The notes: a model not told the origin generated them from the sequence alone. Positions 21,974 through 30,786 are shown, counted from the stretch's first letter. The stretch is DNA of 59,660 nucleotides from Coriobacteriia bacterium (GCA_015655215.1 JAATFL010000001.1:1-59660), one strand, 5' to 3'. Program-made: numbers and translations.

Positions 21974-22915
21974 ATGACAGAGTTCATGAGGCCCAAGGTT
22001 ACGGTCGAGCAGGTCGACGACTCCACCTCGCGCTTCATCGTAGAGCCACTTGAGCGTGGTTATGGTGAGACGCTTGGCAACAGTATGCGTCGCGTCTTGC
22101 TGTCCTCGCTTGAGGGCGTGGCCGCTACGGCGATCAAGATCGAGGGCGTACAGCACGAGTTCACCACCACCCCGGGCGTGGTCGAGGACGTGACCGACCT
22201 CGTCCTGAACGTCAAGGGGCTGGTCTTCGCTTCCATGGGCACGGGGGAGGAGGCGGTTGCGAGCGTCTCCGCCACCGGCCCCTGCATCGTGACGGGTGCC
22301 GACATCGACGTCCCGGCCGAGTTCAATCTCGTGAATCCGGAGCATGTCATCGCGACGCTCTCGGAGGGTGCCGTCTTCGAGATGGACATTCGCATCGGGA
22401 CCGGGCGTGGGTATGTTCTGGCCGACCGTAACAAGCGCCCAGACGACCCCATCGGCATCATCCCGCTCGACTCGGAGTTCTCACCGGTACGTCGTTGCGC
22501 GATGAACGTCTCGGATACCCGTGTGGGTCAACGCACCGACTACAGCAGCCTGGAGCTCGAGGTCCAGACCAACGGGGCCATCGATGCCACCGAAGCCGTT
22601 TGCGACGCCGCAAACATCATCACGCAGCATATGTCCGCGTTCCTGGCGCTTTCGGGTGTGGAGGAGGAGGCCAAGTCCCCCAGCATCTTCGTCCCGGATG
22701 GTCCCACCAAGAACACCGAGCTTGAGAAGCAGATTGAGGATCTGGACCTTTCCGTCCGTTCATACAACTGCCTGAAGCGCGCCGGCATCCACTCGGTTCG
22801 TGCGCTGGTCGAGTTTTCCGAGAACGACTTGCTTAACATCCGCAACTTCGGTGCTAAGTCGATTGAGGAAGTCAAGGATAAGCTCCAGTCGATGAACCTC
22901 AACCTAAAGCAGTAG
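21974..22915 (+). CDS. rpoA: DNA-directed RNA polymerase subunit alpha
   Basis: Scaffold and activator-contact subunit of RNA polymerase. It is 313 residues. The N-terminal dimerisation domain (about 1-235) contains LERGYGETLGNSMRRVLLSS. The C-terminal domain (about 250-313) contains the helix-hairpin-helix units that bind UP elements, with AGIHSVRALVEFSENDLL and GAKSIEEVK. A CAAGGAGG binding site precedes the ATG. The CTD is strikingly similar to the RpoC tail in this window. Confidence 0.98.
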   Translation: MTEFMRPKVTVEQVDDSTSRFIVEPLERGYGETLGNSMRRVLLSSLEGVAATAIKIEGVQHEFTTTPGVVEDVTDLVLNVKGLVFASMGTGEEAVASVSATGPCIVTGADIDVPAEFNLVNPEHVIATLSEGAVFEMDIRIGTGRGYVLADRNKRPDDPIGIIPLDSEFSPVRRCAMNVSDTRVGQRTDYSSLELEVQTNGAIDATEAVCDAANIITQHMSAFLALSGVEEEAKSPSIFVPDGPTKNTELEKQIEDLDLSVRSYNCLKRAGIHSVRALVEFSENDLLNIRNFGAKSIEEVKDKLQSMNLNLKQ

Positions 22916-22927
22916 GAGAACGCAGAT

Positions 22928-23494
22928 ATGAGACACTACAAGAAGGGTCGTAAGCTCGGTACCGATGCGAGCCACACCCGTGCCATGAAGAAGAGCCTGG
23001 TTGCCGCCTTGCTCAAGAACGACCGCATCAAGACGATCGAGTCACGTGCCAAGGAGATCCGTCCCGACGTCGACAAGGTCATCACGTGGGCCAAGCGCGG
23101 CGACTTGCACGCCCGTCGTCTGGCCATCAGCGCCGTGGGCGACAAGGAGCTGGTACGTGAGCTGTTCGAGAAGGTCGGGCAGGGCATGTTCGTGGACCGT
23201 CCTGGCGGGTATACCCGCATCATGAAGCTCGGGCCTCGCAAGGGCGACAAGGCTCCCATGGTGATCATCGAGCTTGTCACCGAGCCCTGCGTGACCAAGG
23301 CGCAAAAGGCCGAGAAGGCCGCCAAGGCCGTCGAGAAGAAGAAATCCGACAAGGTCAAGACCGCCCGCAAGAAGGCGGATGAGACCAAGGCGGCCGCTGA
23401 TGACGCAGCTCAGGCTCCCGCCCAGGTGGTCGAATCCGAGGAGGCCCCCGTCATCGAGGCCGAGGTCGTCGACCAGGAGAAGGCTTCCGAGTAG
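22928..23494 (+). CDS. rplQ: 50S ribosomal protein L17 with charged C-terminal tail
   Basis: Tunnel-exit-side large-subunit protein. The conserved core is residues 1 to about 120, beginning MRHYKKGRKLGTDASHTRAM, with RPGGYTRIMKLGPRKGDKAPM. The protein is 188 residues, about 70 more than a minimal L17. The tail is rich in Lys, Ala and Glu, first basic and then acidic, and is likely disordered or helical. Such tails occur in other actinobacterial L17 proteins. AGTAGGAG is the binding site. A strong terminator hairpin follows 77 bases after the stop, ending the alpha operon. Confidence 0.96.
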   Translation: MRHYKKGRKLGTDASHTRAMKKSLVAALLKNDRIKTIESRAKEIRPDVDKVITWAKRGDLHARRLAISAVGDKELVRELFEKVGQGMFVDRPGGYTRIMKLGPRKGDKAPMVIIELVTEPCVTKAQKAEKAAKAVEKKKSDKVKTARKKADETKAAADDAAQAPAQVVESEEAPVIEAEVVDQEKASE

Positions 23495-23571
23495 ATCGGC
23501 TGCATCCCCCGTGTGCGTTTGGGATGCGATCTAGGTGCGATAGGGAAGGGCTGCGATAGGAGTTCCCGTGA

Positions 23572-23605
23572 GACAGGCTGGAGCCATCAATGGCTCCAGC
23601 CTGTC
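23572..23605 (+). terminator. Strong terminator after rplQ
   Basis: A perfect 15-bp stem (23572-23586 with 23591-23605) with a TCAA tetraloop is followed by TTGCTTTCCT. This is the clear end of the S10-spc-alpha transcription unit. Confidence 0.85.
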
Positions 23606-23639
23606 TTGCTTTCCTCGGCCTTATGCACCCAGATGTTCA

Positions 23640-23882
23640 CCCACGCCGACTCCACCGGTACCGTCGATCTCTACATCCTTGCACTGGAGCATCTCGTGGT
23701 TTGGGCGTCCGCCTTCGGCCATGCGGCTCTTGGGGTGCCTGTGGCTCATGCAGGTGCTGTACCCCGAGTACGCCGACATCGACGTGCGGCAGGAGGCGCG
23801 TGATTTCTACCGGCTCTTCCTGCGCTACGAGATCACCGACTCCCAGCTCGACGCCCTTCTCTCCACCGCGGGGGTGGCGTGA
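23640..23882 (+). pseudogene. Decayed C-terminus of a BtuF/FhuD-type substrate-binding protein
   Basis: Reading 23700-23882 gives RRPPS-like residues and then MRLLGCLWLMQVLYPEY, DIDVRQEARDFYRLFLRYE and ITDSQLDALL. This is the recognisable C-terminal end of periplasmic binding proteins of iron or cobalamin ABC transporters (PF01497 family). A second piece, VDLYILALEH (about 23663-23692), is in a different frame just upstream, so at least one frameshift separates them. No start codon or signal peptide remains. It is a relic of a binding-protein gene between rplQ and the ECF genes. Family assignment is by motif memory only. Confidence 0.55.
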
Positions 23883-23985
23883 GGTAGGGGCTGTACCATC
23901 GGTGTCACGCCGACCCCTGCCAGCGGTCCCCGTGGCGGCGAGGGGCTTTCTCGCGAGACCACATACCGGTATCGTGACAGAGACG

Positions 23986-24822
23986 ATGCCACTGCGACTT
24001 GAACATATCAGCTATGCCTACCGCCTCGGTCGGGGCACCTTCAAGGCGCTCGACGACGTGTGCTTTCACGTCGACCCGGGCGAGCGTGTCGCGGTGGTGG
24101 GCCCCAACGGGTCCGGCAAGTCGACCCTGGCGCGCATGGCTCAGGGCCTGCTCGTTCCCGACCAGGGCCTTGTCTCGGCCGATGGCGTCACGGGCACCGA
24201 GGGCCTCTGCCGTCGGGTCGGTGTGGTGGGGCAGGATCCGGAGGACCAGATCATCTCCTCGTCGGTGCAGGACGAGGTGGCGTTCGGGATCGGCAACCTC
24301 GGCGTGCCCGTGGACGAGGTGCAACGGCGCGTGGATGCGGCACTTGCCACCATGGGCCTGTCGGACATGCGCCGTCGCGATCCCGCGATGCTGTCGGGTG
24401 GCGAGCGCCAACGTGTCGTCATCGCCGCGGTGCTTGCGATGCGCCCCTCGTATGTCGTGCTCGACGAACCGACGACCATGCTCGATACGCCCGGTCGGCG
24501 CGAGGTGCTCGATGCCGTCACGGTGCTTGTCCGGGTGGGCTGCGGCGTGGTGCACATAACGCACGACCTCGATGACGTGGTCCCATGCGACCGCGCGGTG
24601 GTCCTGCACTCGGGCCATATCGCCTACGAAGGCGAACCTCACGACCTGCTTGGCGACGGGGGGCGCCTGCGCGAGCTGGGACTGGGGCCATCGCGCCTGC
24701 TCGTGGTCGCGAACCACCTGGCGGCGGCGGGCATGACGCTGCCTGCTGACCCCACGCACCCACGGGTGCTCGCCGCCGCGCTCGCCGATCACGTGAGAAG
24801 GGTGGGACCGACGTGTCGTTGA
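23986..24822 (+). CDS. ecfA1: ECF transporter ATP-binding protein EcfA1
   Basis: One of two ATPases energising an energy-coupling-factor vitamin or metal importer at the membrane. ATG at 23986 gives 278 residues beginning MPLRLEHISYAYR. Walker A is GPNGSGKST, the Q-loop is VGQDPEDQI, the signature is LSGGERQR, Walker B is YVVLDEPT, and the switch histidine is in HITHDLDDV. A GTG at 23974 is an alternative start; neither has a strong ribosome binding site. The end overlaps ecfA2 by 10 bases. The rplQ-ecfA-ecfA-ecfT-truA order is typical of Gram-positive bacteria. The substrate S component is not in the window. Confidence 0.93.
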   Translation: MPLRLEHISYAYRLGRGTFKALDDVCFHVDPGERVAVVGPNGSGKSTLARMAQGLLVPDQGLVSADGVTGTEGLCRRVGVVGQDPEDQIISSSVQDEVAFGIGNLGVPVDEVQRRVDAALATMGLSDMRRRDPAMLSGGERQRVVIAAVLAMRPSYVVLDEPTTMLDTPGRREVLDAVTVLVRVGCGVVHITHDLDDVVPCDRAVVLHSGHIAYEGEPHDLLGDGGRLRELGLGPSRLLVVANHLAAAGMTLPADPTHPRVLAAALADHVRRVGPTCR

Positions 24823-25691
24823 CGCTCGCCCACGTGGGATGCACCTACAACTCCGGCACGTCGCTTGCGCACGAGGCGCTCATCGACGTCTCGCTGGCCA
24901 TCGAGCCCGGGCGCGTCCTCCTCGTCACCGGCGCCACGGGATCGGGCAAGTCGACGCTCTTGCGCTGTGCCGCGGGGCTGCTCGCGCCCACCACGGGTAC
25001 GGTGGACATCGAGGGGACACCCGTCATCCCGGGTGACGTGGGAATCGTGTTCCAACGGCCCGATGCACAGCTCTTCGCCGCCACGGTGCTCGATGACGTG
25101 GCCTTTGGTCCACGCAACCGCAGCCGTACCCCGACGCAGGCCAAGGAGGATGCCCGTGAGGCGCTCGCCCGGGTGGGTCTGGACCCGGACGTGTACGGCG
25201 CTCGGTCGCCCTTCGCGCTTTCGGGGGGCCAGGCGCGGCGAGTCGCCATCGCCGGCGTGCTGGCCATGCGATCCAGGTATCTGCTCTTCGACGAGCCCAC
25301 CGCCGGTCTCGATGCGAGCGGGCGCGCCTTCATCCTTGATCTCGTCGTGTCGTTGGCGCATGAGGGGGTGGGCGTGGTCGTGGTGACCCATGACCTCGAC
25401 GCCTTCCTCGACGTCTTCGACAGGGCGGCGCTCCTGCGCAAGGGACGCTCCATATGGCAGGGAACGTCCTGCGCGCTCTTGGGAGATTCCATCCTGTTCG
25501 AGCGTGCCGGACTCGAGGTTCCGGAGCTGCTGGCCTTCGAGCTGACGCTTGGCGCGCAGCCGGGATGCCTTTCGACCAACCCGGACGAGGTGGCTTCCTG
25601 GGCGCTCGGGGGCTATCCGCTGCCAGGTCCCGCGCGAGGGGTGCACGTCCATGCGCACGGCGAGGGCGATGGGGTAGGTGGACGCCCGTGA
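24813..25691 (+). CDS. ecfA2: ECF transporter ATP-binding protein EcfA2
   Basis: Second ATPase of the ECF module. It is 292 residues from a GTG start overlapping ecfA1. Walker A is GATGSGKST, the Q-loop is FQRPDAQLFA (the group-type Q-loop of EcfA), the signature is LSGGQARR, Walker B is YLLFDEPT, and the switch His is in VTHDLDAF. The C-terminal 40 or so residues after the ABC core are a variable Gly/His-rich tail. The stop overlaps the ecfT GTG as GTGA, indicating translational coupling. Confidence 0.93.
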   Translation: MSLTLAHVGCTYNSGTSLAHEALIDVSLAIEPGRVLLVTGATGSGKSTLLRCAAGLLAPTTGTVDIEGTPVIPGDVGIVFQRPDAQLFAATVLDDVAFGPRNRSRTPTQAKEDAREALARVGLDPDVYGARSPFALSGGQARRVAIAGVLAMRSRYLLFDEPTAGLDASGRAFILDLVVSLAHEGVGVVVVTHDLDAFLDVFDRAALLRKGRSIWQGTSCALLGDSILFERAGLEVPELLAFELTLGAQPGCLSTNPDEVASWALGGYPLPGPARGVHVHAHGEGDGVGGRP

Positions 25692-26479
25692 CGATGATGC
25701 CAAGCGTTGCCTACCTGCCGGGGGAGACGCCCTTGCACCGTCTCGACGCTCGCGTGAAGCTCGCCCTGCTCGCGGCGTACACGTTCCTCCTGTTCACCTC
25801 GGACGGCTGGGTGGGACTGGCGTGCTGCCTGTCGTTGGCGCTGTTCGGACTGGTGGTGGGGAAGGTCCCTCTCGGACACGCCCTGCGAGGTGCCGGTCCC
25901 ATCGCGCTCCTCCTGGCGCTCACCGTCATCGCCAACGCGCTGTCGCTGGCGCATCCGGCAGACGGGGCCGCGATCGTGGGCAGTCTGTCGTTCACTCCCG
26001 CAGGGATGCTGCACGGGATGTACCTGGCGGTTCGCATCATCCTCCTCATCGTCGCAGCGGCCCTGCTCAGTCTCACGACCACGCCCGTCGCGTTGATGGA
26101 CGCCTTCACGGCCCTTCTGCGACCTCTGGGGCGTTGGAACGTCCCGGTGGGGGACGTCGCGATGATGTGCTCGATCGCCCTGCGCTTCATACCCGTGATC
26201 GCCGACGAGGCCGACCGTATCGTGACGGCCCAGCGGGCGCGGGGCGCGCGGTTTGGCGAGGGGGGACCCGTCGCGCGGGTTCGCGCGTGGGGTCCGGTGC
26301 TCGTGCCGCTGCTCGTGAGCCTGTTCCATCGTGCTGACGCGCTGGCCGACATGCTCGACGGACGCTGCTTCACGGGAGCGCTCCGCACGCGGCTCGATGC
26401 CCCGCGGATGCGTCATGTGGACTGGGCCGTCCTGTTGGGAGGATGCACCGCGTCGGTGCTGCTGGGCATCTACCTGTAA
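25688..26479 (+). CDS. ecfT: ECF transporter transmembrane protein EcfT
   Basis: Membrane scaffold joining the EcfA ATPases to the substrate-specific S component. GTG at 25688 gives 263 residues with about five to six hydrophobic segments. The cytoplasmic coupling region carries AQRARGARFGEG and later RADALADMLDGRCF, which correspond to the two Ala-Arg-Gly-type motifs of EcfT; the second is degenerate. The longer frame from 25454 overlaps ecfA2 and is rejected. It forms one operon with ecfA1 and ecfA2 and probably truA. Confidence 0.92.
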   Translation: MTMMPSVAYLPGETPLHRLDARVKLALLAAYTFLLFTSDGWVGLACCLSLALFGLVVGKVPLGHALRGAGPIALLLALTVIANALSLAHPADGAAIVGSLSFTPAGMLHGMYLAVRIILLIVAAALLSLTTTPVALMDAFTALLRPLGRWNVPVGDVAMMCSIALRFIPVIADEADRIVTAQRARGARFGEGGPVARVRAWGPVLVPLLVSLFHRADALADMLDGRCFTGALRTRLDAPRMRHVDWAVLLGGCTASVLLGIYL

Positions 26480-26571
26480 GGGCCGATGGTCCTTGGTGTC
26501 CATCGGCCTGAAGGGCGTCGCACTGGCCGGCGCACCATGTCGAGTAACCGTTTGGGAGAAGAGGTCTGGAG

Positions 26572-27444
26572 ATGGAATGGGAAGGTGCGGGCCATGGCCC
26601 GTCCAGCGTGAACGCGATGGACGATGCCATGGTGGCGAATGGGGCGACCTTGGTGCTCATCGTCGCCTACGATGGAGCGCCCTTCGCGGGTTTCGCGCTT
26701 CAAGAGGGCCTCGACACCGTGCAGGGCGAGCTTGAGCGGGCCCTCGGGCTGCTCTTGTCCCGGCCCGCACCGACCGCATGTGCCGGGCGTACCGACAAGG
26801 GCGTGCACGCGCTCGGCCAGGTGGTGAGCCTGCCGGTCACGGCCGAGGAGGCGCGTGCCCTGGAGACCCGCTCGCTCGGACGGATGCTGCGTTCGCTCAA
26901 CTCGCTCACCTGCCATGGCGTTTCGGTGCGCGAGGTCCTGCTCAAGCCAGCGGGCTTCTCGGCGCGCTTCGACGCGGTGTCGCGCGAGTACCGCTACCGC
27001 ATCGTGACCGGTCCGGTGCCACCTCTCTTCCTGGAGCCCTGGGCGTGGTGGATCAAGGGCTCGCCGTTGGATGCGGAGGCCATGCGCGAGGCGGCGGTCC
27101 CGCTCATAGGCGAGCACGACTTCAAGTCGTTTTGCGTCGCGCGTTCGGCACAGGGGCGGCCGACCTGTCGCTACCTAACAAGCGTCGACGTGACCGAGGA
27201 GGAGGTGCTGGGGGAGTCCTGCCTCACGATCCGCGTGGTAGGCAACGCCTTCCTCCATTCGATGGTGCGCACGTTGGTGGGCACGCTCGTCGAGGTGGGC
27301 GTGGGTCGTCGGCCACCCACGTGGGTGGCCGAGGTGCTGTCGGCATGCGACCGTTGCGCCGCCGGGCCCACTGCCCCGGCACGCGGCCTCACGCTCTGGA
27401 GCGTCTCGTACGAGGGCAGGAGGGTGCATGAGCGCATCTGGTGA
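26572..27444 (+). CDS. truA: tRNA pseudouridine(38-40) synthase TruA
   Basis: Converts uridines 38-40 of the tRNA anticodon stem to pseudouridine. It is 290 residues. The catalytic aspartate is in AGRTDKGVHALGQ (about residue 75). Other TruA blocks are VAYDGAPFAGF, FDAVSREYRYRI, HDFKSFCV and NAFLHSMVRTLVGTL. The first 24 residues are non-conserved, so translation may start at an internal ATG such as 26629. It lies 92 bases after ecfT; the canonical neighbour rplM comes only after a nitroreductase and a Mur ligase. Confidence 0.95.
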   Translation: MEWEGAGHGPSSVNAMDDAMVANGATLVLIVAYDGAPFAGFALQEGLDTVQGELERALGLLLSRPAPTACAGRTDKGVHALGQVVSLPVTAEEARALETRSLGRMLRSLNSLTCHGVSVREVLLKPAGFSARFDAVSREYRYRIVTGPVPPLFLEPWAWWIKGSPLDAEAMREAAVPLIGEHDFKSFCVARSAQGRPTCRYLTSVDVTEEEVLGESCLTIRVVGNAFLHSMVRTLVGTLVEVGVGRRPPTWVAEVLSACDRCAAGPTAPARGLTLWSVSYEGRRVHERIW

Positions 27445-27571
27445 AGTGACCCCTCACTCCCCAAGCCGCCCCATGCCTTCAGCCGCAGCGGGTCCTCGTC
27501 ATCGAGAGGGATGAAGCACTGACAAAACCGGAGAGATGCACACCCAGCCACCTCGACGCACCCTTGGCACC

Positions 27572-27726
27572 CTCGTCTGCTATGATCGTGGAAAAAGCTG
27601 GAAACGCGGCTATGATGGCAGGGAATTCGGAGATATCGACGCTGCCATCGTCGGCACCCTTCTGATGATGGAGGCTGCCGAGACCGGGCTATTCTGATCC
27701 CGCCGCCGTTATTCGGGAATTTCTGA
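27572..27726 (+). pseudogene. Broken nitroreductase-family fragment
   Basis: Frame 27572-27697 reads LVCYDRGKSWKRGYDGREF then GDIDAAIVGTLLMMEAAETG before a TGA. This matches the internal FMN-binding segment of nitroreductases, where a mid-domain Lys/Asp-rich loop precedes the helix containing EAA..G. Continuity resumes one base out of phase at 27696 as DPAAVIREFL, the usual following segment, but without the expected GTCW-like linker. There is no start, and both ends of the gene are missing. A separate intact nitroreductase lies 100 bases downstream. Family call by motif only. Confidence 0.55.
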
Positions 27727-27822
27727 CGGACGGTGCGGGTCCGAACGAGCAACACCACTTCAGCAGCAAGTCGATTGAGCAAACCCTATTTTTTTGACCG
27801 GTTTCGATGGGAGGGAGCAAAC

Positions 27823-28407
27823 ATGATTCAAAATGAAGTGCTCAGCGGTCTCCATGCGCGCAGAAGCACCCGCAGCTTTCAAGACCTGCAGATTGAGCCG
27901 GAAGAATTGGACACGCTTCTCGATGCCGCCATCTGGGCTCCCAGTGGAGGAAATAATCAGAGTTGGCTATTCACCGCTATCCAAAGCAAGGAAAAGCTGC
28001 TGAAGCTCAACGAGCTCGTGAAAGAGGGATATCAGCACTGGGTACCGGATGACGATTATCCCGGGAAGCTTGCTATGAGAACCGCTTCGCAAAAGGAAGG
28101 CTTCAGCTTCTATTACCACGCGCCGACTCTGATCATCACCTCGAACCGGCCAAATTACGAAAACGCGATGGCTGATTGCTCGCTTGCATTGGAAAATGTT
28201 TTTCTGGCAGCGCAATCGATCGGAATCGGCAGCTGTTATATCAACCATCTCCACTGGCTGCGCGATGACGGCCATGTCCGTGATTTTCTCTTCGAACTTG
28301 GCATACCGAAGGAGCACGCTATCTGTTCGGCGGCCGCAATCGGTTACATCAAGAAGGAATCCTCACCCCCTCGGCGCAGGGAAGGCACAATTCACATTGT
28401 AAGATGA
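27823..28407 (+). CDS. Nitroreductase family protein
   Basis: FMN-dependent oxidoreductase-like protein of unknown substrate. ATG at 27823, with GGGAGGGAG upstream, gives 194 residues. The N-terminal RRSTRSFQD and WAPSGGNNQSW are the family FMN-contact motifs. The later segment AMADCSLALENVFLAAQSIG and GIGSCYINHLHWLRDD are the dimer helices, and the C-terminal AIGYIKKESSPPRR is typical. Base composition is visibly lower in GC than the flanking genes and the AAA/GAA codon use differs, which suggests acquisition. It sits in the middle of a conserved ribosomal/truA/rplM neighbourhood. Confidence 0.88.
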   Translation: MIQNEVLSGLHARRSTRSFQDLQIEPEELDTLLDAAIWAPSGGNNQSWLFTAIQSKEKLLKLNELVKEGYQHWVPDDDYPGKLAMRTASQKEGFSFYYHAPTLIITSNRPNYENAMADCSLALENVFLAAQSIGIGSCYINHLHWLRDDGHVRDFLFELGIPKEHAICSAAAIGYIKKESSPPRRREGTIHIVR

Positions 28408-28500
28408 GCAGGCAAATTCGTTGATGGGTTTGTACCGTAAATGCCGTATCGCCACCTGTACCGTTGGCGATGATGGAACTCGACCTGTGAGGTGTATGCC

Positions 28501-30078
28501 GTGGGACTCGTGAAGCATGTTCTGGATGAGTATCGCACCTTGCTCCTCGATGCCGGGCTTCTCGACGTGCGATGCATGGACGGCCTCGACCGCGGCCTGC
28601 TGCACCATACCGTCGAGCTCGTCTCCTGCGACTCGACGGAGGTCGTCGCCCAGACGCTCTTCGTCTGCAAGGGTGCGGCCTTCAAGCGTGCCTACCTGGA
28701 GGATGCCGTCGCCCGGGGCGCCCTGGCGTACGTGGCCGAGGAACCCTATGCCGACGTGGGGGTACCATGTCTTCGGGTTCTCGACGTGCGCCGTGCCATG
28801 GCCCTGCTCGCCGTCGCCTACTATGGCGACCCCAGCTCTCGACTGCCGGTCATCGGCATCACCGGCACCAAGGGAAAGAGCACGACGGCCTACTACCTCA
28901 AGTCCATCCTCGATGTCCACCTGGCTTCCCGGGGTCTGCCCGGGAGCGGTATCGTCTCGTCCATCGACACCTTCGACGGGGTGGAGCGCTTCGAGTCGCA
29001 CATCACCACGCCCGAGCCGATCGAGCTCGAACGTCACTTCTCGCATGCGCTGCAGACGGGGTTGGGATACCTCACGATGGAGGTCTCCAGCCAGGCGCTC
29101 AAATATGACCGCATGGACGGGGTGCATCTGGCCGTGGGAGCCTTCCTCAACATCGGCTACGACCACGTCTCCCCGGCCGAGCATCCCAGCTTCGAGGATT
29201 ATCTGGCCTCCAAGCTGCGTATCTTCGAGCACACCGACAACGCCGTGGTCAATCTCGACATCCAACATGTCGACGAGGTCTTGCTCGCCGCAGCGCGCTG
29301 CCCGCGTCTCGTGACCTTCTCGGAGGTCGACCGTCGGGCAACCGTCTACGGCAGCGAGGTGCGCAAGAGGGGTGGCGACATCACCTTCCACGTGCGTACG
29401 CCGCGCTTCTCGCGCGACCTCAGGCTCACCATGCCCGGCCTGTTCAACGTGGGCAACGCCCTGGCCGCCATCGCCATCTGCGAGGTGCTGGACATCCCAG
29501 CCGATGCCATCGCCGCGGGCCTGTTCGCGGCGCGCGTGCCGGGCCGCATGGAGACGTATGCCAGCGCCGACGGCGCCATCGTCGCCATCGTGGACTACGC
29601 CCACAACGGGTTGTCCTTCGAGAAGCTCTTCGCCTCCGTCAAAGCCGAGTACCCCGGTCGGCCCATCGCCATCGTGTTCGGATGCCCGGGGGGCAAGGCG
29701 TACGACCGTCGACGCGACCTTTCGGCCATCGCCGGGAGGGAGGCCGACCTGGTGGTCCTCACCGAGGAGGACCCTGGCCCGGAGAATGCGGCGGACATCG
29801 CGCGGCAGATGGCGGAGCATGTCGAGGGGACCGGATGTCCCTACGCGGTGCGGCTCGACCGCGGCGAGGCCATCGCCTATGCCGTGGCGTGGGCCGCTCG
29901 ACGGGGTCGGGATGCTCGTGTAACCGACGATGGGGCCGCCGAGGCGGTCGTCCTCATCACCGGGAAAGGCGCCGAGACTCGCGAGCACCGCGGAGACGAG
30001 TACGTCGAGTGCCCATCCGACGTGGACCATGCCAAACGGGCCCTGGGTGCCTACGACGGCATCGGCGCGGGCGAGTAG
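28501..30078 (+). CDS. murE: UDP-MurNAc-tripeptide synthetase, MurE type
   Basis: ATP-dependent amino-acid ligase that adds the third residue to the peptidoglycan stem peptide. GTG at 28501 (GTGAGG 8 bases upstream) gives 525 residues. The N-terminal domain has the MurE-like SCDSTEV and LFVCKGAAFKR, the central P-loop is GITGTKGKST, then EVSSQALKYDR, and the C-terminal domain includes VDYAHNGLSFEK. At the site where diaminopimelate-adding enzymes have DNPR, this protein has EEDPGPEN (Asp about 424), so a non-DAP third residue such as lysine or ornithine is likely. A GTG at 28492 is an alternative start. Other members of this ligase superfamily are less likely given the N-domain. Confidence 0.88.
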   Translation: MGLVKHVLDEYRTLLLDAGLLDVRCMDGLDRGLLHHTVELVSCDSTEVVAQTLFVCKGAAFKRAYLEDAVARGALAYVAEEPYADVGVPCLRVLDVRRAMALLAVAYYGDPSSRLPVIGITGTKGKSTTAYYLKSILDVHLASRGLPGSGIVSSIDTFDGVERFESHITTPEPIELERHFSHALQTGLGYLTMEVSSQALKYDRMDGVHLAVGAFLNIGYDHVSPAEHPSFEDYLASKLRIFEHTDNAVVNLDIQHVDEVLLAAARCPRLVTFSEVDRRATVYGSEVRKRGGDITFHVRTPRFSRDLRLTMPGLFNVGNALAAIAICEVLDIPADAIAAGLFAARVPGRMETYASADGAIVAIVDYAHNGLSFEKLFASVKAEYPGRPIAIVFGCPGGKAYDRRRDLSAIAGREADLVVLTEEDPGPENAADIARQMAEHVEGTGCPYAVRLDRGEAIAYAVAWAARRGRDARVTDDGAAEAVVLITGKGAETREHRGDEYVECPSDVDHAKRALGAYDGIGAGE

Positions 30079-30223
30079 CCCCATGGACCCGCTCGCAGTC
30101 CGGCCGTCTTCGTGGGAATGCCCCTCCTCGGGATCAATGCATACGCAGCGTTAGCCACCGGTCCGTTCCGGGCGGCGGGTGGTGTGCCCGGCTCGTCCCC
30201 GAGTCGATTGTCCAAGAAACCTG

Positions 30224-30252
30224 TTGACGTGCCGGGGTCAGCTCATTATATT
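30224..30252 (+). promoter_or_regulatory. Strong sigma-70-type promoter for rplM-rpsI
   Basis: TTGACG (30224-30229), exactly 17 bases, then TATATT (30247-30252), about 94 bases before the rplM start. This is among the best promoter matches in the window and separates rplM-rpsI from the upstream Mur ligase. The rest of 30079-30345 shows no gene. Confidence 0.75.
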
Positions 30253-30345
30253 GATACGGTCCGTTAGGGAAAGTGACGTGGGTGGGCGTGCCCTGTCCCC
30301 GTCCACCATGACGACATCTCTGTCTACATCTGTTTGGAGGGTTTT

Positions 30346-30783
30346 GTGAAGACGACGCATTATGCCAAACCCGGAGAGGTCGAGCGCGAGTGGCTGCTTA
30401 TCGACGCGACCGATCTCATACTGGGTCGACTGGCAACCGAAGCCGCGCGTCTGCTGCGCGGTAAGCACAAGCCGCTCTACACCCCGCACGTCGATACAGG
30501 TGACTACGTCATCGTCATCAACGCCGACAAGATTCGCCTCACGGGCGTGAAGGCTGCCGACAAGACCTACTACCATCACACCGGATATCCCGGAGGACTC
30601 AGGTCCGAGACGTTCATCGAAGCGATGGAGCGTCATCCGGAGCGCGTCATCGAGCACGCCGTGAAGGGCATGCTCCCAAAGAACACCCTGGGTCGCGCCA
30701 TGGGAATGAAGCTCAAGGTCTATGCAGGCCCCGAGCATCCGCACGCCGCGCAGAAGCCGCGCGAGATCAAGCTGGAGGGCTAA
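30346..30783 (+). CDS. rplM: 50S ribosomal protein L13
   Basis: Early-assembly large-subunit protein. GTG at 30346 gives 145 residues beginning [20 protein letters not shown], preceded by TTTGGAGGG. Conserved [17 protein letters not shown] and [12 protein letters not shown] are present. A start at 30334 overlaps the binding site and is rejected. It is followed by rpsI after 3 bases, the conserved rplM-rpsI operon. Confidence 0.97.
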   Translation: MKTTHYAKPGEVEREWLLIDATDLILGRLATEAARLLRGKHKPLYTPHVDTGDYVIVINADKIRLTGVKAADKTYYHHTGYPGGLRSETFIEAMERHPERVIEHAVKGMLPKNTLGRAMGMKLKVYAGPEHPHAAQKPREIKLEG

Positions 30784-30786
30784 CAC

